DNA of 64,000 bases. Origin: Williamsia limnetica (lineage in GTDB: Bacteria; Actinomycetota; Actinomycetes; Mycobacteriales; Mycobacteriaceae). The translations under genes and the position numbers were made by a program. Within the stretch, counting starts at the first letter, position 1; each line of letters starts with the position of its first letter. Below are positions 28,033-36,174 of the stretch, one piece after another. A model generated the notes under the pieces. The model worked only from the letters and a program-made list of their open reading frames with translations. It was not told the DNA's origin and made no database searches. The stretch spans positions 124,001-188,000 of the forward strand of contig NZ_QJSP01000001.1 in assembly GCF_003217475.1 (NCBI RefSeq). The letters run 5' to 3'.

Positions 28033-28087
28033 ACACCCCCACGGGGTGTAGGACCAGTACAGATGCGAAAGCGACGACAGTACAGAT
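28033..28087. promoter_or_regulatory. Candidate operator region of the HxlR/methyltransferase divergon
   Basis: A perfect 7-bp inverted repeat with a 3-base spacer (ACACCCC-CAC-GGGGTGT, 28033-28049) is followed by two direct copies of CAGTACAGAT at 28055-28064 and 28078-28087, 23 bases apart, with a related CAGTACAC at 28027. The group lies 29 bases from the HxlR start and 85 bases from the methyltransferase start, a natural position for a regulator site. Binding is inference. Confidence 0.5.
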
Positions 28088-28171
28088 CCAGCACTGTTTC
28101 TCATGCGTCCGAACGCGGATGCTTGAAACAGGGTCGGCCGCCCGGCCACCGCTGAGGGTAGGAGAACGCTC

Positions 28172-28993
28172 ATGACGAACAAGACTGCGGATCTGGCCAG
28201 CGATCTGAAGGTCCGGCATCGCGCCATGTGGGCTTCGGGTGACTACCCTGCGGTGGCAACACAGGTGATAGCAGGGCTGGGACCGACACTGGTCGAGGCA
28301 GTCGGGGTGCGTGCCGGCGAGGTCGTCCTCGACATCGCGGCGGGAAGCGGAAACGCATCGATACCGGCAGCCAAGAAGGGTGCGGAGGTGGTGGCATCCG
28401 ACCTCACCCCGGAATTGTTCGACGTGGGACGCCAACTCGCCGCAGAAGAGCGTGTCGAACTCAGCTGGCGAGAAGCCGATGCCGAATCTCTACCTTTCGC
28501 AGACAGCAGCTTCGACGTCGTCATGTCGTGCGTGGGAGTGATGTTTGCGCCGCATCATCAGGAGTCGGCCGACGAGCTGATCCGCGTATGCCGACCCGGC
28601 GGGCGCATCGGGCTGATCAACTGGACGCCGACAGGTTTCATCGGTCGCATGTTCGCCACGATGAAACCGTACGCGCCCGCCCCTCCGCCCGGAGCGCAGC
28701 CGCCACCGTTATGGGGCAACGAGGAGCATCTGGGCACCCTGTTCGCCGACCGGATCAGTGAGTTGTCCACCACGCGCCAGACCCTCGAGGTCGACCGCTT
28801 CGAGTCCGGCGAGGAATTCAGAGACTTCTTCAAAGCCACCTACGGGCCGACTATCGCCGTGTACCGAAACATCAGCGGTGATGCCGAGGCGACCGGGTCA
28901 CTCGATCAGGCGCTGGCAGCTCTGGCCGATGACGCCCTCTCCGACGGGGTCATGAAGTGGGAGTACCTCATGGTCACCGGTGTCGTCCGGTAG
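28172..28993 (+). CDS. Class I SAM-dependent methyltransferase (UbiE-like)
   Basis: This 273-residue methyltransferase has motif I VLDIAAGSGNASIPAAKKG at about residues 53-71, ASDLTPELFDVG following, and FADSSFDVVMSCVGVMFAPHHQ (motif II and post II) near 110-131. The W-rich middle INWTPTGFIGRMFATMKPYAPAPPP is typical of a group found next to small regulators in actinobacteria. ATG 28172 follows GTAGGAGAACGCTC. It is the divergent partner of the HxlR gene and its likely target. The substrate is unknown. Confidence 0.85.
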   Translation: MTNKTADLASDLKVRHRAMWASGDYPAVATQVIAGLGPTLVEAVGVRAGEVVLDIAAGSGNASIPAAKKGAEVVASDLTPELFDVGRQLAAEERVELSWREADAESLPFADSSFDVVMSCVGVMFAPHHQESADELIRVCRPGGRIGLINWTPTGFIGRMFATMKPYAPAPPPGAQPPPLWGNEEHLGTLFADRISELSTTRQTLEVDRFESGEEFRDFFKATYGPTIAVYRNISGDAEATGSLDQALAALADDALSDGVMKWEYLMVTGVVR

Positions 28994-29010
28994 CCGGTCA
29001 CGGCCGCACG

Positions 29011-29973
29011 TCACTCGTCGAGTTCTGTTGCGCTCTTACCCGACGCATCGGTGATGATGTCGATGACCTGGCGATAGACAGGCTTGGTCGAGGTCACGAT
29101 CGAACCGTGATCCTCACCGTCGAGCAAGATGACCTTGCCGGTGCCGTTCTGCTTCTCGACCGCATCGACGTATCGCTGTGACAGCGACGGCAACACCACC
29201 GTGTCCGCCGTTCCGTGCACGGCGATGACCGGTGTGCCGGGGTCGATGTTCTGAATCGGATCGACGGACGTGTAGCGGTCCGGCACCTGCGACGGCGTCC
29301 CTCCGAGTGCGGTGACGATGCGATCGTCGCCGTTCTTGACCGCCTGCACCATGTCGAGGGGGCCTGCAAGCGAGATGACCTTGGTGGGCCGGAACTTCGG
29401 GTTGCTCCCGACTTCGTCGGAGTCCAGTTTGTGCCGCGTGCCGCCCCACACGGCGAGTTGTGCGCCGGCGCTGTGGCCGACGACGAGTGCGTCGGTGGTC
29501 TCGAGTTGGGGAAACTTCTTGTCGATCGCGACGACGTTGTCTAGCGCCTGCGAGACGTCCTCGAATGTGGTCGGCCACCCGCCTCCGGAACCCACACGCC
29601 GGTATTCGATGTTGTAGACCGCCATGCCCTTGGCGGCGAGATCTCGCGCGAAGGGGTCGAACAAGTTGGCGCCGAGCTGCGCTTGCCAAGCGCCGCCGTG
29701 GATCAACACCACCAGCGGAATCGAATCGACGTTCTGTTGCCCCGCGGGGAGATAGAGATCGCCCCAGTTCTGTTCAGGGTCTGTCCCGTCGAGGGTCGGG
29801 TAATCGATGCGCTGCACCGTGACCTCGGACAGCGAGGTCACCTTCGCGTCGTCCTGCACGGACGCCGAGGTGGTCACCTCCGACGAGGCCCCGCCCTCGT
29901 CCGTGCAACTCGCGAGAAGGAGGACACCGACGGCGGCGAGAATTGTGAACACGTGGGTATTGCGTTGTCGCAT
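29011..29973 (-). CDS. Lipoprotein alpha/beta-hydrolase (esterase)
   Basis: This 320-residue lipoprotein has a signal peptide ending in the lipobox LLLASC (Cys at about residue 23), so it should be anchored on the outer face of the membrane. The hydrolase domain has HGGAW (oxyanion-hole motif of the HSL/BD-FAE type) near 92, the nucleophile Ser in VGHSAGAQLAVWGG near 165, an Asp in HGTADTVVLPS near 255, and a catalytic His in DGEDHGSIV near 287. The kind of ester cleaved is unknown. It is 54 bases downstream of another lipoprotein gene on the same strand, so the two may be co-transcribed. Confidence 0.88.
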   Translation of the reverse strand: MRQRNTHVFTILAAVGVLLLASCTDEGGASSEVTTSASVQDDAKVTSLSEVTVQRIDYPTLDGTDPEQNWGDLYLPAGQQNVDSIPLVVLIHGGAWQAQLGANLFDPFARDLAAKGMAVYNIEYRRVGSGGGWPTTFEDVSQALDNVVAIDKKFPQLETTDALVVGHSAGAQLAVWGGTRHKLDSDEVGSNPKFRPTKVISLAGPLDMVQAVKNGDDRIVTALGGTPSQVPDRYTSVDPIQNIDPGTPVIAVHGTADTVVLPSLSQRYVDAVEKQNGTGKVILLDGEDHGSIVTSTKPVYRQVIDIITDASGKSATELDE

Positions 29974-30027
29974 CTGTCTCTTTCAGAAGTCGTGAGTTGT
30001 CGTGCCGTGGTCTGCGGCCGACGGTGT

Positions 30028-31221
30028 CTAACTGTTGGCGTCGACCGCCACGGCGGGCATGTCTTCCCAGACACCGAGGATCTGCGGATCCTGCATCTCC
30101 ATCCAGGCGATCACATCCTGGTAGGTCGCACAGATGGTTTCTGGTTTCACGCAGACCTCGCTCATGAAGTCGGCGGTGGCCGGGTTGAACGCATTGCCAC
30201 TCCAGTCGTTGAAGTGGTTGGCGATGACCAGCGGCGCCCGGTTGCCCTCGTATGCGCGCCGGAACATGTAGTCGTAGGACTCCTTTACGATCTTTCTGAT
30301 CTCGGGAGCCTTACTCGGGGTGTCCTTCGCTTCGTTGAAGGTGTACCAGTAGTTGTAGTCCAGCGCGGTTTGGCGATGCTGAAGCGGTGGCGACCAGGTG
30401 TAGGGGACCGGGAACTCCCAGATGCTGCCGACTTTCGTCGGCCAGTAGATGCCGGGTTGGCGTGCCGCCTTGGACGAATCCCACGTCATGTCGTGGTCTC
30501 CCAACGCAGGGAACAACTCGCCCATGCCGCCCTCCAAGCAGGGCGTACGGCCTCCCTTGACGACATCCGGACCGAACGCAAGGTCTGGGGCATCAGGAAG
30601 GTTGTTGATGGTCTTCCAGTCGGTCATCAACCGGAAGAACTGGTCGAGTTCATGATTCCACTCGGCCGTGCTCCAGTCCTTTCCCGGATTCTTCGTCCCG
30701 GCGCAGAAGTGGCCGACGTAGTGGGTGCCCATCTCGTGGCCGTCGTACCAGGTGCGGTTGAGGTACTCGACCTGCTCGACGACCTCAGCCTTCGAGCCGC
30801 CGAACGCCAGAGAGGATTCGCCGGGGTTGTAACCGGGGCCCTGGTATTCCTTCTTGTGGTCGTCGGCGAGGAAGTACAACCCGGTCATCAAGGCGGTGAA
30901 ACGAGCGTCGGCGTCCTTGGCTGTCTCCAGGAACAGATCCCAGTTCTCGGAGACTCCGACACCATCGAAGGAGAACAGGACGAATTGAGGTGGCTTTTCT
31001 CCGGAGGCCAGCGCCTTCAACGGAACATTGCTCGCGGTCCGCTGAGGGCCGGAATCATCCTTCTTGTCCGGCGGGGGATCCGAGGTCTCGATGGTCTGGT
31101 TGGCCTGGGTGATTCCCAAAAGAACTTCGGGCCTTTCGGCGCCGCAGGCGGCGAGCGTGGCCGCAGCCAGCGCCATCACCATCCCGCGCACCGCATTGCG
31201 CCGACGACGTCGGGATAGCAA
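30028..31221 (-). CDS. Putative polysaccharide deacetylase-like lipoprotein
   Basis: With the TTG start at 31221 (nine bases after GAAAGG) the protein has 397 residues. It begins with a basic n-region (SRRRRRNAVRG), a hydrophobic segment and the lipobox TLAAC (Cys at about residue 26). An in-frame ATG at 31287 would make an unusually long signal. The mature part has FVLFSFDGVG near 80 and GHEMGTHYVGH near 161-171, matching the position and HxxxH form of the NodB-type deacetylase metal site, but the usual catalytic DD pair is reduced to a single Asp. It may be a divergent NodB-fold enzyme or an inactive relative acting at the cell envelope. Confidence 0.65.
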   Translation of the reverse strand: MLSRRRRRNAVRGMVMALAAATLAACGAERPEVLLGITQANQTIETSDPPPDKKDDSGPQRTASNVPLKALASGEKPPQFVLFSFDGVGVSENWDLFLETAKDADARFTALMTGLYFLADDHKKEYQGPGYNPGESSLAFGGSKAEVVEQVEYLNRTWYDGHEMGTHYVGHFCAGTKNPGKDWSTAEWNHELDQFFRLMTDWKTINNLPDAPDLAFGPDVVKGGRTPCLEGGMGELFPALGDHDMTWDSSKAARQPGIYWPTKVGSIWEFPVPYTWSPPLQHRQTALDYNYWYTFNEAKDTPSKAPEIRKIVKESYDYMFRRAYEGNRAPLVIANHFNDWSGNAFNPATADFMSEVCVKPETICATYQDVIAWMEMQDPQILGVWEDMPAVAVDANS

Positions 31222-31364
31222 CTGTTTGACCCTTTCGGCAGCCAGGCCGGGCCAAACGCCGCCCTGTGCTCGCCGAAAGCTTAACAAACGAAAGCGAAAT
31301 CCGGCGGCAGTGACATGGGGTTTCGTGCGGACTCGCGCAGTACGAAAACCGAAGGGAGAACGCC

Positions 31365-31406
31365 GGCGGCGCCAATGCCGACCATCAGGTCGGTGTTGGC
31401 GCCGCC
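31365..31406. terminator. Strong hairpin between the 64-residue gene and the lipoprotein gene
   Basis: Nineteen-base arms (GGCGGCGCCAATGCCGACC at 31365-31383 and its complement at 31388-31406) match at 17 of 19 positions around a 4-base ATCA loop. It begins 10 bases past the stop of the small minus-strand gene. The stem is far stronger than expected by chance, and no gene covers it. Few T residues follow, as is usual in high-GC actinobacteria. Confidence 0.7.
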
Positions 31407-31416
31407 GTGGACTTGT

Positions 31417-31611
31417 TCAGTCGCGTGAGCGTGTTCCGTCGGTCTGATCGAACATCTTCCAGTTTCCGTCCGAGTTCACTTCCATCCGGTAACCGAGTTC
31501 TCCGGAGGGAACCTCTTTCTCGGCGAACCAGTGGTATGCATCCTCGGCATTGTTGAAGTCTTTGGTGTCGATAACTTCTTCATCGGGATTGAGTACTCGA
31601 TACTGAGTCAT
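31417..31611 (-). CDS. Small conserved hypothetical protein
   Basis: This 64-residue acidic soluble protein begins MTQYRVLNPDEEVID and has FNNAEDAYHWFAEKEVP in the middle and GYRMEVNSDGNWKMFDQTDG near the end. It has no signal peptide or membrane segment. The pattern of alternating hydrophobic residues suggests a small alpha/beta fold. The start is ATG 31611, preceded by AAAGGCCGTG; the GTG just before it is an alternative. A strong hairpin follows the stop. I do not recognise a function. Confidence 0.7.
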   Translation of the reverse strand: MTQYRVLNPDEEVIDTKDFNNAEDAYHWFAEKEVPSGELGYRMEVNSDGNWKMFDQTDGTRSRD

Positions 31612-31685
31612 CACGGCCTTTCGTTCATCTCCCCGAGAGCGGTGCGCCTCGGAGTCTGCCCAGGGGTACCCGGCACCCGGGCGCG

Positions 31686-32372
31686 TTACACATCGGGCCG
31701 GAGGTATCGCCCGCTGACATCGATGACGGTCTCGGTGAGCCGGTCCAGGTCGGTGACGACCGCGTCGGCGATCGTCGGATCATCGCTTTCGCCGAGGCGG
31801 TTGACCCACACCCGTGGAATACCGAGCGCTGCTGCCGGAACCATGTCGTGGAAATAGCTTTGCGCGACGTGTACCCAGTTCCCGGGTCGGGCGTCGAAGG
31901 TGTCGGCGAACCGCCGGAAGTGCCGGTGATCGGGTTTGTAGGCGCCCACGTCCTCGGCTGTGACGATTGCATCCACCGGTGACTGCAGTCGGCGCTGGGC
32001 CGCGCCGATGATGTCGCGATCACAGTTGGTCAGTAGAGCCACGCGCCATCCGGCGTCTCGGAGTCGCTGTAGTTCTGCCGCGGTGTCATCGAATGCCGGC
32101 CAATAGGGGATCGACGCCGCCAGTACGTCCGCGTCGTCGGGGAGTAGGGTCAGTCCGGCGTCATTCGCAGTGCGCCGCAATGATTCGGTGAGAACCTCGC
32201 GGTATCGCAACGCCGGTGTCTCGGCTTGAACGGCAGGTTCGTGCCGGTTGAACGTCTCGAGCAACTCCTGGCCGCGTCCGGGAAAGATCAGGTCGATCCC
32301 GGTGGCGATCCCGTGTCGCCAGTCGATCAGGGTTCCGTAACAATCAAAGGTGGCCCAACGGATTTCGGTCAC
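31686..32372 (-). CDS. HAD-superfamily hydrolase, 2-haloacid dehalogenase type
   Basis: This 228-residue HAD hydrolase has motif I FDCYGTLIDW (nucleophile Asp at about residue 9, in the DCYGTL form typical of type II haloacid dehalogenases), motif II LLTNCDRD near 113, motif III Lys in AYKPDHRHF near 143, and motif IV near residue 170 (VAQSYFHDMVPAAALG). Relatives include haloacid dehalogenases and phosphatases, so the substrate is uncertain. Its ATG overlaps the stop of the rhomboid-like gene (ATGA), indicating one operon with it. Confidence 0.85.
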   Translation of the reverse strand: MTEIRWATFDCYGTLIDWRHGIATGIDLIFPGRGQELLETFNRHEPAVQAETPALRYREVLTESLRRTANDAGLTLLPDDADVLAASIPYWPAFDDTAAELQRLRDAGWRVALLTNCDRDIIGAAQRRLQSPVDAIVTAEDVGAYKPDHRHFRRFADTFDARPGNWVHVAQSYFHDMVPAAALGIPRVWVNRLGESDDPTIADAVVTDLDRLTETVIDVSGRYLRPDV

Positions 32373-33097
32373 GGTTCATTCTCCTCTGTCGGTGTTGACC
32401 CTACCGCCGGAGATTGTCGGGTGCCGCGCGTCAGACGACGACCCAGCGAGGTCGAAGGCGGCCACTGGACCTGAGGGATGGCTCTCACCAGCGGGTAGCA
32501 GGCCAATCCGATCAGCAGCGAGCTGAGGTGGCCGATACCGGTGAAGGTCAGGTTCGACGCCAGCGGCGCAGCGAACAGGCCGAGCATCCCGGCAAGGTAG
32601 ACCCATCGCCACGGTCGCGCGATGTGGTAGGTCAGCACACCGACGATCCCGGCCAGGAAGTAGCTGACCCCGATGTCTCGGACGTTGACCAGTGACTCCG
32701 ACGCCCGGTCGTGCTCGATGGCCCAATACAGCACACCCTCGCTGACAAACGTGGCGCACACGTGGGCGATCAAGCCGACGGTGAGCCACAGTCGAGTACC
32801 CAGCCAACGTTCGGCAGGGACGTGGAAGATGCAGTACAGCAACAGGTACGGCAGCCAATAGTATCCATCGAGCCAGAAGAGGCTGGTGATCAGGACATGT
32901 ACCGGATCGTCTCCGAGGTGGCGAATGTTCGTCGACTGCGCGCCCAGGATCATCTGCAGACGTTCGGGTGTCACCGAATGCTGGATGATGGTGGTCACCA
33001 GCAATATCGTCAGCCAGACGAACGTCCCCGGCGCGGTCCGTACGTAGATCGACAACCTCGAGTCCCAGAGGCGGCTACCGACGTGCCGTTCGCTCAC
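32369..33097 (-). CDS. Rhomboid-like membrane protein
   Basis: This is a 242-residue protein with six or so transmembrane segments (for example VWLTILLVTTIIQH, WLPYLLLYCIFHV, WLTVGLIAHVCATFVSEGVLYWA). The helix starting DIGVSYFLAGIVGVL offers a GxS serine in the position of the rhomboid nucleophile, and TGIGHLSSLLIGL offers the histidine of the Ser-His dyad, though the usual GxSG is GVSY and HxxG is weakened. It may be an active rhomboid protease or a rhomboid-fold relative. The C-terminal tail is soluble. It lies 18 bases after the TetR gene on the same strand and overlaps the HAD gene. Confidence 0.7.
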   Translation of the reverse strand: MSERHVGSRLWDSRLSIYVRTAPGTFVWLTILLVTTIIQHSVTPERLQMILGAQSTNIRHLGDDPVHVLITSLFWLDGYYWLPYLLLYCIFHVPAERWLGTRLWLTVGLIAHVCATFVSEGVLYWAIEHDRASESLVNVRDIGVSYFLAGIVGVLTYHIARPWRWVYLAGMLGLFAAPLASNLTFTGIGHLSSLLIGLACYPLVRAIPQVQWPPSTSLGRRLTRGTRQSPAVGSTPTEENEP

Positions 33098-33115
33098 GCA
33101 GGGCCCGGTCGCTCG

Positions 33116-33733
33116 TCAACGGACTTGGGGGCCACCCGGTAATGGTAGGGGAGAACACGCACCTGCGACGAGAAGTCTGACCATCGCGGTCGCCTTGTCC
33201 GGTTGCGGAGGCTCTCCGGTGATCATGTCGCTCCAGATGAACGACTCGCCAACGCGGACAATCGCATACGCCAGGTCGTTCACATCGGTGTGGGAACGGA
33301 TCTCTGGAATGAGGCACAGTCTGTCGACGGTCCACTCGATGAGTCTGCCCTGAACGACACTGTATCGGGAGGTCAACACTCTCAGTGCGTACTCGGGATC
33401 GTCGGCGACGAACCGCTCGAGCGGTTCGTAGGTGCGCACCAATTCCGCCATTCGACCGAAGTTCTCGACGAAGTGCCCGGCATCGACACCCGACCTTTTC
33501 GCCTCCACCCGATCGATGGCCTCGATGAGAATTCGCCACACCACCTCGCCGAGGATCACCTCGCGTCCCGACCACCACCGGTAGACCGTGGCGCGTCCGA
33601 TCCCCAACTCCCGGGCCAGTCGGCCGACGTCCACCCGTCGTCCGGCCCGGAACCAGTCGTACGCCAGATCGATGACATCGCTCTGCGCCACGCGGACCCG
33701 CCCTGGCGGACTGTTGACGGCCTCATGAGACAT
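33116..33733 (-). CDS. TetR family regulator, QsdR-like C-terminus
   Basis: This 205-residue repressor has an N-terminal HTH (VIDLAYDWFRAGRRVDVGRLARELGIGRATVYRWWSGREV split across residues about 21-60), with GRATVYRWW as the recognition helix. The C-terminal ligand domain (VENFGRMAELV, YEPLERFVADDPEYALRVLTS, VGESFIWSD) resembles the QsdR-type TetR group. ATG 33733 is chosen; the reading frame extends to 33793 but would cover the palindromic operator. It faces two acyl-CoA dehydrogenase genes across an 18-bp palindrome and most likely represses them and itself. Confidence 0.87.
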   Translation of the reverse strand: MSHEAVNSPPGRVRVAQSDVIDLAYDWFRAGRRVDVGRLARELGIGRATVYRWWSGREVILGEVVWRILIEAIDRVEAKRSGVDAGHFVENFGRMAELVRTYEPLERFVADDPEYALRVLTSRYSVVQGRLIEWTVDRLCLIPEIRSHTDVNDLAYAIVRVGESFIWSDMITGEPPQPDKATAMVRLLVAGACSPLPLPGGPQVR

Positions 33734-33749
33734 AAGTAGATTTTGTCTC

Positions 33750-33767
33750 TGACCGATCGATCGGTCA
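33750..33767. promoter_or_regulatory. 18-bp perfect palindrome, TetR operator
   Basis: TGACCGATCGATCGGTCA is a perfect palindrome lying 16 bases upstream of the TetR start and 26 bases upstream of the acyl-CoA dehydrogenase start. Its length, symmetry and central place between divergent genes fit a TetR dimer site that would control both directions. Confidence 0.8.
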
Positions 33768-33793
33768 ATCGGGGCCACACCCAGGGAGTGCAC

Positions 33794-35026
33794 ATGGATT
33801 TGGACTGGTCAGCGGACGACTTGGCGTTCCGAGACGAAGTCAGATCGTTTCTCGACCAGAAACTGACACCGGATCTACGGCGCGCCGGCCGGTTGATGAC
33901 GAGTGTCTACTCGGACCACGAGGCCAGCATGGAGTGGCAGCGCATTCTCCACGAACGCGGGTGGGCTGCACCGGCGTGGCCCGTCGAACACGGCGGCTGC
34001 GACTGGAGCCTGACCCAGCACTACATCTTCAGCCGTGAATCGATTCTCGCCGGCGCTCCTTCGCTGTCGCCGATGGGGATCAGGATGGTCTCGCATGCGA
34101 TCACCGCATTCGGGACCGAGGAACAGAAGAACTACTTCCTTCCGGGAATCCTCACCGGCGAGGTGTTCTTCTGTCAGGGCTACTCGGAACCGGAAGCGGG
34201 ATCGGACCTGGCGTCGCTGTCGATGGCCGCGGTCGACGACGGCGACCACCTCGTCTGCACCGGCAGCAAGATCTGGACCACCCATGCGACCGAGGCCAAT
34301 TGGATGTTCGCGCTGGTCCGGACCTCGCGTCAGGAGAAGAAGCAGGTCGGGATCACTTTTGTCCTCATCGACATGACGTCCCCGGGTATCGAGGTGCGTC
34401 CGTTGGTGATGACCTCCGGTGAGCAGGTCCAGAACCAGGTCTTCTTCGACCAGGTCCGGGTACCCAAGGCGAACGTGCTCGGCAAGATCGACGACGGCTG
34501 GACGGTCGCGAAATATCTGCTCGTCTTCGAACGCGGTGGAGGTGCGGCTGCGCCTGCGCTGCAGGTGATGGCCGAGTCGCTGGCCGGTGCGGCGGCCGAA
34601 CAACCGGGTCCGGGAGGCGGCGCATTGATCGACGATCCGGCGTTCGCGAACAAACTCGCGGAGGCGAGGATCCGTACCAAGGTGCTCGAGATCCTGGAGT
34701 ACCGGACCCTCGCTGCGATGGCCGCGGGCAAGAACCCCGGCCCGGCGTCGTCGATGCTCAAAGTGCTTGCCACCGAACTGAGCCAGAAGCTGACCGAGCT
34801 GACGCTCGAGGCCGCGGGTCCCCGCGGCAGGGTTTATCAACCGCACGCCGCGTCACCGGGTGGCCCCATCGCCGAGTTCACCGCCCCGGCTGACGGGTAC
34901 GTCAGCGGGGAGCCGTGGGAGGCCGTGGCGCCGTTGCGATACTTCAATGATCGCGCGGGCTCGATCTACGCCGGCAGCAACGAGATTCAGCGAAACATAC
35001 TCGCCAAAGCAGCATTGGGGCTCTGA
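33794..35026 (+). CDS. Acyl-CoA dehydrogenase, first of an adjacent pair
   Basis: This is a 410-residue flavoenzyme. It has the N-terminal helical domain, CQGYSEPEAGSDLASL (residues about 134-149), ICTGSK.WTT-type beta strand (GSKIWTTHATEANWMF), a C-terminal helical domain with a Gly/Pro-rich insertion (AEQPGPGGGALIDD near 270), and the end AGSIYAGSNEIQRNI. At the position where many ACADs have Glu before the Gly (YEGT), this protein has Ala (YAGS). ATG 33794 follows CAGGGAGTGCAC; the TTG frame upstream covers the operator. Its stop overlaps the start of the next ACAD (TGATG), as in the heteromeric FadE pairs of mycobacterial steroid and lipid breakdown. Confidence 0.88.
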   Translation: MDLDWSADDLAFRDEVRSFLDQKLTPDLRRAGRLMTSVYSDHEASMEWQRILHERGWAAPAWPVEHGGCDWSLTQHYIFSRESILAGAPSLSPMGIRMVSHAITAFGTEEQKNYFLPGILTGEVFFCQGYSEPEAGSDLASLSMAAVDDGDHLVCTGSKIWTTHATEANWMFALVRTSRQEKKQVGITFVLIDMTSPGIEVRPLVMTSGEQVQNQVFFDQVRVPKANVLGKIDDGWTVAKYLLVFERGGGAAAPALQVMAESLAGAAAEQPGPGGGALIDDPAFANKLAEARIRTKVLEILEYRTLAAMAAGKNPGPASSMLKVLATELSQKLTELTLEAAGPRGRVYQPHAASPGGPIAEFTAPADGYVSGEPWEAVAPLRYFNDRAGSIYAGSNEIQRNILAKAALGL

Positions 35027-36171
35027 TGGACTTCACTTTGACCAAAGAACAGGAACTCTTGCGCGACGGACTCGCGAAGTTCCTGGCGAATCGCTACGAC
35101 CTCGCCACCAGTCGTGCTTCGGCGAAGACGGGTGCGGGCTGGCAGCCGAAGATCTGGCACAGCTTCGCAGAAGAGCTCGGCATCCTCGGCGCCACCCTTC
35201 CCGAATCCGACGGGGGGATCGGTGGTGGCCCTGTTGAACTGATGATCGTCACCGAAGCGCTGGGACATGCACTCGTGGTCGAGCCGTTCATCGACACAGT
35301 GGTTTTCGGTGCCGGGCTGCTGCACCGCGGCGGCGGCGAGCGGGCCGCAGCTGTGCTGGAGCAGATCATCGCGGGTGAGGCCGTCACTGCATTCGCCGCG
35401 ATCGAGCCGTCATCGGGCTACAACTATTCCGACGTCACCACCACCGCCCGCAAAGACGGCGACTCCTGGATCATCAACGGCAGCAAAGAAGTTGTCAGCA
35501 GCGCACCGCTGGCGAACCACCTACTCGTGACGGCCCGCACCGACGGTGACCGGCGCGATACCGACGGCATCTCACTGTTTCTCGTCGACTTCGACTCCTC
35601 CGCACCGGCAGATGGCCTGACGGTCCAGTCGTACCGCACCATCGATGACCGGCAGGCGTCGGACGTGACGTTCACCGACGTCCGAGTTCCTGCCGACGCA
35701 CTGATCGGTGCGGAAGGGCGGGCGTGGGATTCGATCGATCGCGCCGTCGACGAGGCGACCGCCGCCGTCGCGTCCGAAGCGGTCGGGCTGATGCGAAAGG
35801 TGTTGACCGACACCGTCGAATACGCGAAGCAGCGTCAACAGTTCGGTCAGGCCATCGGGAGTTTCCAGGCGCTACAGCATCGAATGGTCGACATGTACAT
35901 GGAGCTGGAGCAGTCGACGGCGGCGGTGTACCTTGCCGTTCTCAACCTCGATGGCGACCGCCTCGATCGGGCGCTGGCCGTGTCCGCCGCCAAAGCGACG
36001 ATCGGTCGTTCGGCGCGCTTCATCGGCCAGAATGCGGTGCAGTTGCACGGCGGTATGGGAATGACCGAGGAGTTGGCGATCGGACACTACTTCAAGCGGC
36101 TGACGGCGATCGAGTACGAGTTCGGCTCCGCCGATCAGCACATCGCCAGGTACGCCGCACTGACCAGGTGA
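35026..36171 (+). CDS. Acyl-CoA dehydrogenase, second of an adjacent pair
   Basis: This is a 381-residue ACAD-fold protein: MDFTLTKEQELLRDGLAKFL start, PESDGGIGGGPVELMIVTEALG, AAIEPSSGYNYSDVTTTARK in the flavin region, VRVPADALIG near 225, RQQFGQAIGSFQALQHRMVDMY near 268-289, and the end VQLHGGMGMTEELAIGHYFKRL. It is shorter and more divergent than its partner and lacks the GSNEIQRN-type end. Translation is coupled to the upstream ACAD by a 1-base overlap, so the two probably form one alpha2beta2 enzyme. The substrate is unknown; a branched or ring-derived acyl-CoA is plausible from family context. Confidence 0.87.
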   Translation: MDFTLTKEQELLRDGLAKFLANRYDLATSRASAKTGAGWQPKIWHSFAEELGILGATLPESDGGIGGGPVELMIVTEALGHALVVEPFIDTVVFGAGLLHRGGGERAAAVLEQIIAGEAVTAFAAIEPSSGYNYSDVTTTARKDGDSWIINGSKEVVSSAPLANHLLVTARTDGDRRDTDGISLFLVDFDSSAPADGLTVQSYRTIDDRQASDVTFTDVRVPADALIGAEGRAWDSIDRAVDEATAAVASEAVGLMRKVLTDTVEYAKQRQQFGQAIGSFQALQHRMVDMYMELEQSTAAVYLAVLNLDGDRLDRALAVSAAKATIGRSARFIGQNAVQLHGGMGMTEELAIGHYFKRLTAIEYEFGSADQHIARYAALTR

Positions 36172-36174
36172 GCG

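Noticed and set aside
29683-31218. A 511-codon plus-strand frame across the two lipoprotein genes
   Set aside because: It runs antisense through two genes with signal peptides, lipoboxes and catalytic motifs, and no family is recognisable in it.
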